Made by a program: the position numbers and the translations under genes
Shown: one piece after another, positions 1 to 7,674 of the stretch
Layout of the letters: each line of letters opens with the position of its first letter
How positions within the stretch are numbered: the stretch's first letter is position 1
Assembly: GCF_011440375.1 (NCBI RefSeq)
Contig: NZ_JAAOIR010000003.1
Location: 248,001-312,000 of the forward strand
Direction of reading: 5' to 3'
Source: Halorubellus sp. JP-L1
GTDB lineage: Archaea; Halobacteriota; Halobacteria; Halobacteriales; Natrialbaceae
DNA: 64,000 nucleotides
Notes under the pieces: generated by a model
Database searches by the model: none
The model's input: only the letters and a program-made list of their open reading frames with translations
Told to the model about the DNA's origin: nothing

Positions 1-617
1 TTCACGGACTGCCCCCACGCGTAGTCGGCCATGATGGCGCCGACCTTCTCGAACCCCTTCTCCGCGATGAGGTCCACTTGGTTCTGGATGTCCATCATCG
101 CCGTGAGGCTCCCGACGCGGAACGTGTACCGCGAGCTCTTCCGGAGTGCCTCGTGGCTGCCGGCCATGTGGAAGACGATGGGGACTTCCATCTCTTCGGC
201 CGTCTGTGCCGTTCGGATGCCGAGGTCGCTCGACACCGGCCCTGTCAGCGCAACGGCGCCGTCCTGTTCCACGAAGTTTCGGAAGAGCGAATCACCCTCC
301 GAGGGGTTGCTCTCCGTGTCCGCTTCGACGATCTCGAGCTCTCTATCCAGGACGCCGCCGTCGGCGTTGACCTCGTCGATCGCGTACTGGAGTCCCGCGG
401 AGTGGGCCGCCCCCCATGGGGCGAAGTTCCCCGAGAGCGGCTGTAGCGACCCGATCGTGATCGGGCCGTCGTCGCCACCGCCGCCGCCGAGCGAGCTGCC
501 GATGCAGCCCGCGAGCAGTCCGAGACTCGATCCGCCGGCCGCCTGGAGCAGCCGTCGCCGTCTGGGTGAGCTGGTACCGGAATCCGAATACCCGTCACTC
601 TGATTGTCGCGTGCCAT
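1..617 (-). CDS. ABC transporter substrate-binding protein, branched-chain amino acid type (partial)
   Basis: This is the N-terminal 205 residues of a binding protein that runs off the left edge. The protein begins MARDNQSDGYS. A twin-arginine stretch (SPRRRRLLQAAGG) and a lipobox (GLLAGCIG) follow, so it should be Tat-exported and lipid-anchored outside the membrane. The mature part starts with GPITIGSLQPLSG, then has the Peripla_BP_6 (LivK/receptor-type) features GLQYAIDEVNADGG and ALTGPVSSDLGIRTA. Family knowledge says such proteins bind amino acids, amides or aromatic acids for an importer whose other subunits would lie outside this window. The start at 617 is supported by a TATA-like box centred about 29 bases upstream, giving an essentially leaderless mRNA. 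The ligand is not known. Confidence 0.9.
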   Translation of the reverse strand, partial: MARDNQSDGYSDSGTSSPRRRRLLQAAGGSSLGLLAGCIGSSLGGGGGDDGPITIGSLQPLSGNFAPWGAAHSAGLQYAIDEVNADGGVLDRELEIVEADTESNPSEGDSLFRNFVEQDGAVALTGPVSSDLGIRTAQTAEEMEVPIVFHMAGSHEALRKSSRYTFRVGSLTAMMDIQNQVDLIAEKGFEKVGAIMADYAWGQSV

Positions 618-641
618 CAAATAACACAATCTACGATTATG

Positions 642-650
642 GATAAAAAC
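642..650 (-). promoter_or_regulatory. TATA-like box of the binding-protein gene
   Basis: On the minus strand the box reads GTTTTTATC. Its centre lies about 29 bases before the ATG at 617, the usual spacing for a leaderless haloarchaeal transcript. Confidence 0.55.
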
Positions 651-1040
651 GTTCCGGCGAGATGCGAGGTCGGTTTCGCCGAAAGATCGACCCAGAGCGC
701 GCAAAGTGGACCGGAATATCAACCCGAACGAGCCCCACATCTTGGTTCGTTCGCGTCTTCTCCCCACGAGACCGACGCCCGACGAGCGACGAGACCATCG
801 CATCCGACGTCTCCTCCAACGTCGTCGACTCATAACTCCCGCCCCGATTGACCACCTCGAAATATTAACTATGTATCTATAACCCGCAGCTTACATATTC
901 GCCGTTACGCAGGGGAACCAGGTGAACGACCGAGGTGGTTTCCGAGACGAATCGACCGCGGGTCGATCCGGGCATCGAGATGGTCACGAACTCGAGGACG
1001 CGATAGGTGGAGTCCAGCCGAACCGCCCGTCGTACCGTCG
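651..1040. other. Intergenic stretch without a convincing gene
   Basis: I see no well-supported gene here. A 72-codon minus-strand frame opens with GTG at 855 and has a TATA-like ATAGATAC about 27 bases upstream (around 880). However, its product is basic and arginine/serine-rich, unlike the acidic proteins nearby, so I do not call it. The A/T-rich patch at 860-900 may be a promoter remnant. Confidence 0.4.
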
Positions 1041-1377
1041 CTATCTCTCGTGGCCGGTCCCGTGAACGGGATGGATTACCGCTCTCTCCTCCGGCAGGAG
1101 CGCGAGGCCGCCGCACTGGACGATGTCGTCGGTCTCGACCACCTCGGAGACGGAGAAGCGGTCACGGGCGACGCTGCTACCGTCGACGGGTTCGATGCGT
1201 TCGTCGACGAGCGACGCGTCGAACGCGCGCGAACGACCCGACGCTCGTCTCGTCCTGCCAGTCGACGACGAGCGTCACGTCGTCCGAGTCGTGGTCGTAA
1301 CCTCGAACACTCACGATCCGCAGCGAATCGCCGACCTCTTCGAACTGGAATCCTCTTTTCGAGCCCATGTTCGTCAC
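1041..1377 (-). pseudogene. Frameshifted small acidic protein gene of unknown function
   Basis: Two minus-strand frames join into one plausible acidic protein of about 110 residues. The first begins at GTG 1377 (or ATG 1368) and reads MGSKRGFQFEEVGDSLRIVS up to DWQDETSVGSFAR. It then loses haloarchaeal character and stops. One base further on, at a GCGCGCG run near 1219-1226, the acidic character continues in the next frame as AFDASLVDERIEPVDG to GTGHER, ending at TAG 1041-1043. A good TATA-like box sits at 1396-1405. I infer a single-base frameshift that inactivates the gene, or a sequencing error in the GC run. I do not recognise the family. Confidence 0.5.
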
Positions 1378-1395
1378 CGCGCCCCATAACTATAA

Positions 1396-1405
1396 CTATA
1401 AATAT
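1396..1405 (-). promoter_or_regulatory. TATA-like box upstream of the frameshifted gene
   Basis: The minus-strand sequence is ATATTTATAG. It is centred near 1400, about 23-32 bases before the two candidate starts at 1377 and 1368. A clean promoter in front of a broken frame suggests the inactivation is recent. Confidence 0.5.
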
Positions 1406-1588
1406 ACTGTTATTATAGGGGTTGTATGCGAACTCTGTCTACTTCGAGCAGATGCTTCGCTGCCGGTCGTCCCGGTTGGAGGCCGGACCTAAACAGCCCG
1501 CGAGAAGGAACGTTACGCTGGCGTGTCGACTCGTCTCTCTCGATCCGTGAAGGACAATGCTTTCAGTTGGCGAACCCGATACGAGGAC

Positions 1589-2773
1589 GTGACCGCGGAG
1601 TCGTCGGAGCAACCGGACAGTCGTCGTAGCTGGCTCGTCGCAGGTGTTGGCGCGTTCGCGATGGTGTTCACCTTCGGTACGACCATCTCGTACGGCATCC
1701 TCCGCGAGCCGTTCAGCGCCGCGTTCGACGTCGCGCCGATCGAACTCTCCAGCGCGTTCGCGCTCATGCTGTTCGCGTTCTTCATCGGCTCCGGGCTCGT
1801 CGGCGTCTTCGGCGTCCGGTTCCCGGCTAGAGGAGTGCTGTTGGTGTGTACGGTCGTCACTGGTGTATTGGCTCCCTCCCTGTACTTCGTGGACTCGATC
1901 GTCGGACTGGCGGTCGTCTTCGTCGCCCTCGGCGTCGCACTCGGGACCGTCGTCGTGATGGTAGCCTCGGTCGTGCCACGGTGGTTCGAGACCCGTCGGG
2001 GGGCTGCGACGGGGCTCATCTTCACCGGGAACGGCGTCGGACTGTTCGTCCTCCCGCCCGTCTGGCAGCACGCCATCGCGGAATACGGTGTTCGACGGGG
2101 ATTCCTGATTGTCGTCGCGGTCACCGCTACCGCGTTCCTCCTCGTCGCGCTCGTCTGTCGACGACCACCGTGGGCCGAACAGTCGTCAGCGTCGACCGGA
2201 GACATCGTCGGATGGCTCGCTCGGTTGGGTCGAACCCGGACGTTCCAGTTACTGTTCGTCGGCATCGCGCTCTCGTTCGCGTGGTACCAGCTGCTCGCCG
2301 GATACGCCGTCGACCTGTTCGTCGCTCGTGGATTCACCGACTCCGGCGCCTCCACCGCGTTCGGATTGATCGGCGGGTTCAGCATCATCTCGCGAGTTGG
2401 CGGCGGCTACCTGAGCGACCGAATGGGCTCCAGGCGAGCGTTCCTCGCCTCGCTCGTCTGCGTCGTCCTCGGCACCTGCCTCCTGTTCCTCTCCGCCGTC
2501 CCCGGGCTCCTGGTCGCGATTTTCCTGCTCGGCCTCGGCCTCGGTGGCACCGCAACAATCTATCTCCCGCTCATCATGAGCACGTTCAGCCCGGAGAAAG
2601 ACACCGCCATCGTCGGCGTGTTCAACGTCGGCGGTGGAATCGCGGCACTCGCAATGCCACCCCTCGGAACCGCGAGCATCACCTACACAGGTGGGTTCAC
2701 GCTCGCGATCCTCCTCACCCTCGTCGTGACTCTCGGTGGCCTCTGGACGGTCGCGGCGGGAACGACCCCGTGA
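1589..2773 (+). CDS. MFS transporter, monocarboxylate/oxalate-formate antiporter-like
   Basis: An integral membrane carrier of about 394 residues with a twelve-helix MFS pattern. The first helix (WLVAGVGAFAMVFTFGTT) is followed by alternating hydrophobic segments. Between helices 2 and 5 there is a glycine-rich stretch and RWFETRRGAATGLIFTGNGVG, which resembles the RRGxAxG region of the monocarboxylate/oxalate-formate antiporter group. The cytoplasmic loop contains the GGYLSDRMGSRRA motif (D-R-x-G-[RS]-R-R), which repeats the MFS loop signature. I chose the GTG at 1589, which leaves 14 residues before the first helix. A GTG at 1523 adds 22 basic residues and cannot be excluded. The substrate is unknown; organic acids are likely from the family. 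Confidence 0.8.
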   Translation: MTAESSEQPDSRRSWLVAGVGAFAMVFTFGTTISYGILREPFSAAFDVAPIELSSAFALMLFAFFIGSGLVGVFGVRFPARGVLLVCTVVTGVLAPSLYFVDSIVGLAVVFVALGVALGTVVVMVASVVPRWFETRRGAATGLIFTGNGVGLFVLPPVWQHAIAEYGVRRGFLIVVAVTATAFLLVALVCRRPPWAEQSSASTGDIVGWLARLGRTRTFQLLFVGIALSFAWYQLLAGYAVDLFVARGFTDSGASTAFGLIGGFSIISRVGGGYLSDRMGSRRAFLASLVCVVLGTCLLFLSAVPGLLVAIFLLGLGLGGTATIYLPLIMSTFSPEKDTAIVGVFNVGGGIAALAMPPLGTASITYTGGFTLAILLTLVVTLGGLWTVAAGTTP

Positions 2774-2865
2774 GACAGAGCGCTCGAAGTACGGCATCAG
2801 CAAATCCAACCACGACCTCGACGGCGAGCACAACGCATACGTAACTGGGGGGTATGTGGTGAGGT

Positions 2866-3546
2866 ATGCGTACGCCGCTGACCGTAGAGTCGCTGGTAGA
2901 CGCCGACGTTCTGGTTCCGGCCGAGGCCGGCGAGTTCTCGCTCGCCCCTGCGTTCCGGCAGACGGTCGAATCGTATCGAGACCAGTGCACTCGTAGGGTG
3001 CTCGACGCACTCGAGACGCGATTCGACCGATCTATCGACGATTCGTCGATAGATTCTGTGGACGATAGCGCGGCCCGATTCGCGGCCCAGCTGTGCGCGC
3101 TCGGCGATCACCTCGAGGACGTCTCGTTCGAACAAGCGGTCTCTGCAGGTTTCGTCGTCAATCAGGTCGTCGAGGGCCCGTTTCGCGAAGATGGCGTTCC
3201 CGACGGGTTCGTTCCGATAGCTGGCCGTCAACTCGGGGTCGTCGAAGCGGTCTGTGATCGAGCGATCGTCTACGTGTGGCGGCACGACTGCGATCCGTGC
3301 GACACGATGCGCGAGACCCTGGAATCGCTACTGAGCGGGTTCACGGACGACGTCGCGCGATTCGCAATCTACGGGCCGGACGCCGCCAGGTACCTGCACG
3401 ACACGTACGACGTCCAGGGGGGACCGGCGACGTTGTTCGTCGCCGATGGCGGGATCGAGTCCCGGCTCTATGGAGCGCACTACGAGGACGTGGTCGAGTC
3501 GGAATTGATCGCGCTCGCCGAGAAGCCGAACGCGAAGCCGAACTGA
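2866..3546 (+). CDS. Thioredoxin-like protein with CDPC active-site motif
   Basis: A soluble acidic protein of 226 residues. The N-terminal half (about residues 1-125) is a haloarchaeal extension without recognised motifs. The C-terminal half is thioredoxin-like: strand IVYVWRHD runs into CDPC (near residues 143-146), and later DVQGGPATLFVADGG stands where thioredoxins have the cis-Pro strand. Family knowledge supports a dithiol-disulfide exchange role in the cytoplasm; the partner protein is not evident. The ATG at 2866 lies about 27 bases after an A/T-containing patch (CATACGTAAC). The gene stands alone between the MFS gene and the convergent ABC operon. Confidence 0.75.
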   Translation: MRTPLTVESLVDADVLVPAEAGEFSLAPAFRQTVESYRDQCTRRVLDALETRFDRSIDDSSIDSVDDSAARFAAQLCALGDHLEDVSFEQAVSAGFVVNQVVEGPFREDGVPDGFVPIAGRQLGVVEAVCDRAIVYVWRHDCDPCDTMRETLESLLSGFTDDVARFAIYGPDAARYLHDTYDVQGGPATLFVADGGIESRLYGAHYEDVVESELIALAEKPNAKPN

Positions 3547-3611
3547 GGAACGGTCGCCGTCGGTCACAGCCTGTGGTACTGTACTCGCAGTGACGAGAGG
3601 GAGAGACGTCC

Positions 3612-4595
3612 CTACTCGTCCACTGAAACGCGGGGATCGATCATCCCATAGACGATGTCGACGGCGAAGTTCGAGAGGATGACGAACGCGGCGACCAGGA
3701 AGAAGACGAACTGGACGACCGGGAAGTCCCGTGCGAGCACCGCCTGGATGAGCGTAAAGCCGATCCCCGGCCAGTTGAACACGGTCTCGATGAGGACGAG
3801 TCCACCGATCGCTCGCGTCATCGACACGGGATAGAGCGTGATGACGGGGAGGCTCGCGTGACGAGCGAGGTGGAGGTTCCGCTTCACCTTCGGAATACCA
3901 GTCATGCGGTAGTAGTAGGAGAAGTCCTGACCGAGCACCTCGACGATGCTCGTCCGCATGATGAGCGTCGGGAGATAGAGATATCGGAGTACGACCGCGA
4001 CGAACGGTAGGACGTAGTGATAGCCGAAGTCGGCGGAGAGGTACTGCTCGTACCAGACGTCGGCAGCGTCGGTCGTCCCGGTGGTCGTCATCCCGCCGGT
4101 CGGGAAGAAATCGAACCAGCCGGCGAACACGATGACGAGGACGATGGCGATGAAGAACGCGGGGAAGGACCCGACGAAGATGACGGGGATGATCCCGAAC
4201 TTCTCGGTGAGGGAGCCTCGATTGGTACCCGCGAGCGTGCCGATCGTACTACCAAGGAGGTAGGCGACCGTGATGGCGGGCGCGATGAGGATGATCGAGT
4301 TGAACAGTTTCATCCGGACGTACTCAACGACCGGAACCCGGAACTGGAGGGACGTCCCGGCGTCGAGCGTGACGAAGTTCACCAGGTACCGCCAGTACTG
4401 GACGTGTAGTGGGTCGTCGAGTCCCCAATTGGCCCTGAAATTCTCGACAGCGCTCGTGCTGGCGCCCTGTGCGAGCATGATGTCAGTGTAGTCCCCCGGC
4501 ATCAACCGGAAGAACACGAACAGGAGCGTCAGCATCGCCCAGAGCAGGAAGACGGTCTGGACGCTTCTGAACGCGATGTATCTGACTCTGCTCAT
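3612..4595 (-). CDS. ABC transporter permease, DppB/OppB type
   Basis: A 327-residue inner-membrane permease of the dipeptide/oligopeptide family. It opens with an N-terminal helix (VQTVFLLWAMLTLLFVFF) followed by MPGDYTD, as in DppB proteins. The conserved BPD_transp_1 core follows, including DFSYYYRMTGIPK, which is the EAA-like cytoplasmic loop contacting the ATPases, and ends near DIVYGMIDPRVSVDE. It is the last gene of the five-gene operon. Its ATG abuts the stop codon of the preceding ATPase, indicating translational coupling. In haloarchaea this family moves peptides but also sugars and nickel, so the substrate is open. Confidence 0.9.
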   Translation of the reverse strand: MSRVRYIAFRSVQTVFLLWAMLTLLFVFFRLMPGDYTDIMLAQGASTSAVENFRANWGLDDPLHVQYWRYLVNFVTLDAGTSLQFRVPVVEYVRMKLFNSIILIAPAITVAYLLGSTIGTLAGTNRGSLTEKFGIIPVIFVGSFPAFFIAIVLVIVFAGWFDFFPTGGMTTTGTTDAADVWYEQYLSADFGYHYVLPFVAVVLRYLYLPTLIMRTSIVEVLGQDFSYYYRMTGIPKVKRNLHLARHASLPVITLYPVSMTRAIGGLVLIETVFNWPGIGFTLIQAVLARDFPVVQFVFFLVAAFVILSNFAVDIVYGMIDPRVSVDE

Positions 4596-5636
4596 TTAAA
4601 GCACCTCCGGCGTGGAGTCGGCAGCGTCCGGTGAGGCGTTCGAATCGTCGTCGTCCCCGTGCTCGTAGTACAGGTGGCACGCTGTCTCCAGACCGTCCCC
4701 CGCGTCGACCATCCGCGGCGTCTTCTCGCAGACTTCCATCCGTTTCGGGCACCGGTCGCGGAACCGACAGCCGTCGCCGAGGTCGACCGGGTTCGGTGGC
4801 GTCCCGTCGATCGTCGTCCGTTCTCGATGATGGTTCGGATCCGGGATCGGGATCGCGCGGATGAGACTCCTCGCGTACGGATGCTTCGGATCGTCCAGCA
4901 ACTGCTTCGTCGGGCCTTGCTCGACGACTCGACCGAGGTACATCACCTTGATCTCGTCGCAAACGTAGGAGACCGTCGAGAGGTCGTGCGAGATGTACAG
5001 CATCGCGACGCCGAGTTCCTCCCGGAGGTCGCCGAGGAGGTTGAGTACCGACGCTTGCGTCGACACGTCGAGCATCGAGACCGGCTCGTCCGCGAGGAGG
5101 ACGTCGGGTTCGACGATCAGCGCACGAGCGATCGAGACGCGTTGCTTCTCCCCGCCGCTCAACTGCTTCGGGAGCCGGTCGAGGTACTGGTCCGGCGGGT
5201 TCAGTTCCACTCGCTCGCAGACGTCCCAGATGCGTTCGTCCTGCCGGTCCATGTCGTGGACGAGCAGCGGCTCCCTGAGCGTCTCCTCGACTGTGAGTTT
5301 GGGGTCGAGCGAGTTGAACGGGTCCTGGAAGATGATCTGGACGTCGTTCCGGAAATCCTTCCAGTCCTGCTTGTCGAACTCCGAGACGTCACGCCCACGG
5401 AAGCGAAGCTCGCCGGCGGTCGGCTCGTAGAGGCCGACGAGCGTCCGGAGTAACGTCGTCTTCCCGCAGCCGCTCTCGCCGATGACGGCCTTCGATTCGT
5501 TCTCCGAGAGCGAGAACGTGACGCCGTCGACGGCCTGAACGGTCTGGTTCTCGCGGCCGAGGAGGCGGTCGACGAGCCCGGTATCCTCCTCGAAGTACTT
5601 CTCGAGACCGCGGACCTCGAGCAGCGGGTCGCTCAT
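4596..5636 (-). CDS. ABC transporter ATP-binding protein, DppF/OppF type
   Basis: A 346-residue cytoplasmic ATPase. Walker A is GESGCGKTTLLRT, the signature is LSGGEKQRVSIARAL and Walker B is DVLLADEPVSMLDV. Near the C-terminus there is the oligopeptide-type cysteine segment (GCRFRDRCPKRMEVC) of the oligo_HPY extension. It pairs with the upstream DppD-type ATPase, overlapping it by four bases (ATGA), to energise the importer. An acidic tail (HGDDDDSNASPDAADS) is typical of haloarchaeal adaptation. Confidence 0.92.
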   Translation of the reverse strand: MSDPLLEVRGLEKYFEEDTGLVDRLLGRENQTVQAVDGVTFSLSENESKAVIGESGCGKTTLLRTLVGLYEPTAGELRFRGRDVSEFDKQDWKDFRNDVQIIFQDPFNSLDPKLTVEETLREPLLVHDMDRQDERIWDVCERVELNPPDQYLDRLPKQLSGGEKQRVSIARALIVEPDVLLADEPVSMLDVSTQASVLNLLGDLREELGVAMLYISHDLSTVSYVCDEIKVMYLGRVVEQGPTKQLLDDPKHPYARSLIRAIPIPDPNHHRERTTIDGTPPNPVDLGDGCRFRDRCPKRMEVCEKTPRMVDAGDGLETACHLYYEHGDDDDSNASPDAADSTPEVL

Positions 5637-6673
5637 TGTCGCTGCCCTCCGTGGGCCTGCCCGGCCTCTGCATCGTACTCTTCGTACGCTTCGTCGCTAC
5701 GGACGCAAGCCGCGAGGTGTGATTTCCCGTCGGCGCGTTCGGGGTCGTCAATCCGTTCTAGGGGCGGTGCGCCGTTTCGGCACTCGTCGACCGCGTACGG
5801 GCACCGGTCGGCGAACGTGCACTCAGTGACCGCTCCGTAACTCTGCGGTGGTTCGCCCGGGATCTCCTGGAGCGTGCGATCCGTGTCTCTGATGTCGGGG
5901 AAGGCGTCCTGGAGCATGAACGCGTAGGGATGTCGTGGATTGTTGTAGACTGCGTCCACGGACCCGGACTCCGCGACTTGTCCGCCGTGCATCACGGCCA
6001 TGCTATCGCACGACTCGAAGACGAGACTGATGTCGTGCGTGATCATGAGCATACTCGCGTCGATTTCGTCGCGGATCCGGTCAAGATACTTGAATATCTG
6101 GTCCTGCATGATGACGTCGAGCGCGGTCGTCGGCTCGTCGGCGACGATGAGCGACGGTTCGAGGAAGAGCGCGAGCGCGATGAGTGCTCGTTGTTGCATG
6201 CCGCCGGAGAACTGGTGCGCGTAGTCGTCGATCCGCTCGGTCGGCAGGCCAACGACTTCGAACATCTCGCTGAACTTCTCCGTGATGGCCGCTTCCGTCA
6301 TGTCCGTGTGCGTTTGCCCGATCTCGACCGCCTGCGAGCGGATGGTCCGCATCGGATCGAGGCTACTCATCGATCCCTGGGGGATCCACGAGATGCCCTG
6401 CCAGCGGACGTCCTCGCTGAGCTCTCGGTCGGACAGGTCCTGGATCTCCCGGCCCTGGAACCGGATGGTGCCGTCCGCGATCCGGCCGTTGCTATCGAGC
6501 CCGCCGAGGATGGCCTTGGCGATGGTGCTCTTCCCGCACCCGGATTCGCCGACGAGCCCGAAGTATTCGCCAGGCTCGATACTGAAGGACACGTTTGACG
6601 CCGCAGTGAGGTAGCCGTCGGGGGTCTCGTACTGTACCGTCAGGTCGTCGACTTCGAGTAGTGCGTCAGCCAT
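5633..6673 (-). CDS. ABC transporter ATP-binding protein, DppD/OppD type
   Basis: A 346-residue ATPase beginning MADALLEVDDLTVQY. Walker A (GESGCGKSTIAKA) is near residue 43, the signature is FSGGMQQRALIALAL and Walker B is LIVADEPTTALDV. The C-terminal oligo_HPY cysteine cluster (CTFADRCPYAVDEC) is present. I chose the ATG at 6673 because it overlaps the stop of the upstream permease by one base (TAATG). The open frame continues upstream to 6850 but without family homology. It works with the DppF-type subunit encoded next. Confidence 0.92.
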   Translation of the reverse strand: MADALLEVDDLTVQYETPDGYLTAASNVSFSIEPGEYFGLVGESGCGKSTIAKAILGGLDSNGRIADGTIRFQGREIQDLSDRELSEDVRWQGISWIPQGSMSSLDPMRTIRSQAVEIGQTHTDMTEAAITEKFSEMFEVVGLPTERIDDYAHQFSGGMQQRALIALALFLEPSLIVADEPTTALDVIMQDQIFKYLDRIRDEIDASMLMITHDISLVFESCDSMAVMHGGQVAESGSVDAVYNNPRHPYAFMLQDAFPDIRDTDRTLQEIPGEPPQSYGAVTECTFADRCPYAVDECRNGAPPLERIDDPERADGKSHLAACVRSDEAYEEYDAEAGQAHGGQRQ

Positions 6674-7614
6674 TATCCCATCTCCGCGAGAGCTTCGTCC
6701 TGGGCCTGTCCAGAGAGCGTTTCGTACCCGCGACCGAACATGAACGTCGAGAGGACGGTCAGGGAGATCAGGACGCCGGGGACGACGGACCACCACCAAG
6801 CTGTCGCCATGTACCCCGAGTCGTACGCGTTCCGAACCATGATCCCCCACGACGGGACGTACGGGTTCGAGACGCCGATGAACGCGAGCCCTGCCTGGAT
6901 GATGATCGAGTACCCGACGCCGAGCGCGAAGAACAGCACCGCCATCGATGCGACGTTCGGGAAGATGTGCTTGAAGATGATCCGGGACCTGCTCGCGCCG
7001 GTCGTCCGCGCTGCGAGGACGAACGGTCGTTCCTTGATTTGTAGGACCTGCGAGCGAAGCACGCGCGCGTTCCCGCGCCAGAGGACGAGGCCGATCACGA
7101 CGATGGATTCGATGAAGCCGACCCCGAAGAACGCAACGAGGACGATCGCGAAGGGGATGAGCGGAACCCCGTACATTACGTCGGTAAAGCGCATCAAGAC
7201 GTTCTCGACGCGCCCGCCGACGTAGCCCGCCGTGATGCCGATAGTCATGCCGATCCCGATTATCAGTCCGCCACCGAGTAGTCCAGTAATGACGGTCGGC
7301 TGTGCGCCGTTGAGGACGCGGGAGAGGACGTCCTGGCCGACGTCGTTCGTCCCGAGCGGATGCTCGAGAGAGGGCTCGGCGAGGCGATTGACCTCTCCGT
7401 CGTCGGTGTAGAGCGTTTCGTCGTACTCGTAGGGTGCGATGTGTGGTCCAACGAGTCCGAGGACCAATACGGTGACGAGGAACAGGAAGTAGACCGTCGT
7501 CATCCTGTCCTCAAGCATCTTGCTGATGCCGTTCGTGACGTTCCTGAGCAGGTAGTGGTCCCTGACGTTCGCCAGGAGGTTCGGGAGTGGTATGGGGGAG
7601 TCTTGACGTGTCAT
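6673..7614 (-). CDS. ABC transporter permease, DppC/OppC type
   Basis: A 313-residue membrane permease. An N-terminal helix (TTVYFLFLVTVLVLGLVG) is followed by HIAPYEYDETLYTDDG and PLGTNDVGQDVLSRVLNGA, the well-conserved periplasmic DppC signature HxLGTDxxGRDxLSR in a slightly divergent form. The BPD_transp_1 domain follows, with the coupling-loop region VLAARTTGASRSRIIFKHI. It lies between the binding-protein gene (60-base gap) and the DppD-type ATPase (1-base overlap) and partners the DppB-type permease at the operon end. Confidence 0.9.
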   Translation of the reverse strand: MTRQDSPIPLPNLLANVRDHYLLRNVTNGISKMLEDRMTTVYFLFLVTVLVLGLVGPHIAPYEYDETLYTDDGEVNRLAEPSLEHPLGTNDVGQDVLSRVLNGAQPTVITGLLGGGLIIGIGMTIGITAGYVGGRVENVLMRFTDVMYGVPLIPFAIVLVAFFGVGFIESIVVIGLVLWRGNARVLRSQVLQIKERPFVLAARTTGASRSRIIFKHIFPNVASMAVLFFALGVGYSIIIQAGLAFIGVSNPYVPSWGIMVRNAYDSGYMATAWWWSVVPGVLISLTVLSTFMFGRGYETLSGQAQDEALAEMG

Positions 7615-7674
7615 TCGGAGTGAAGCAAATGCGTTTGCGGTATGATTCGAGTCGAAATGTCGTCGCCCGGCCGA

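Noticed and set aside
637-855. Possible 72-codon minus-strand gene with a TATA box 25 bases upstream
   Set aside because: Product is basic and Ser/Arg-rich with no homology I can recognise; the promoter-like box alone is weak support.
5633-6850. Longer DppD-type ATPase with an extra 59 N-terminal residues
   Set aside because: The extension lacks family similarity and overlaps the upstream permease gene; ATG 6673 overlaps that gene's stop in the usual coupled manner.
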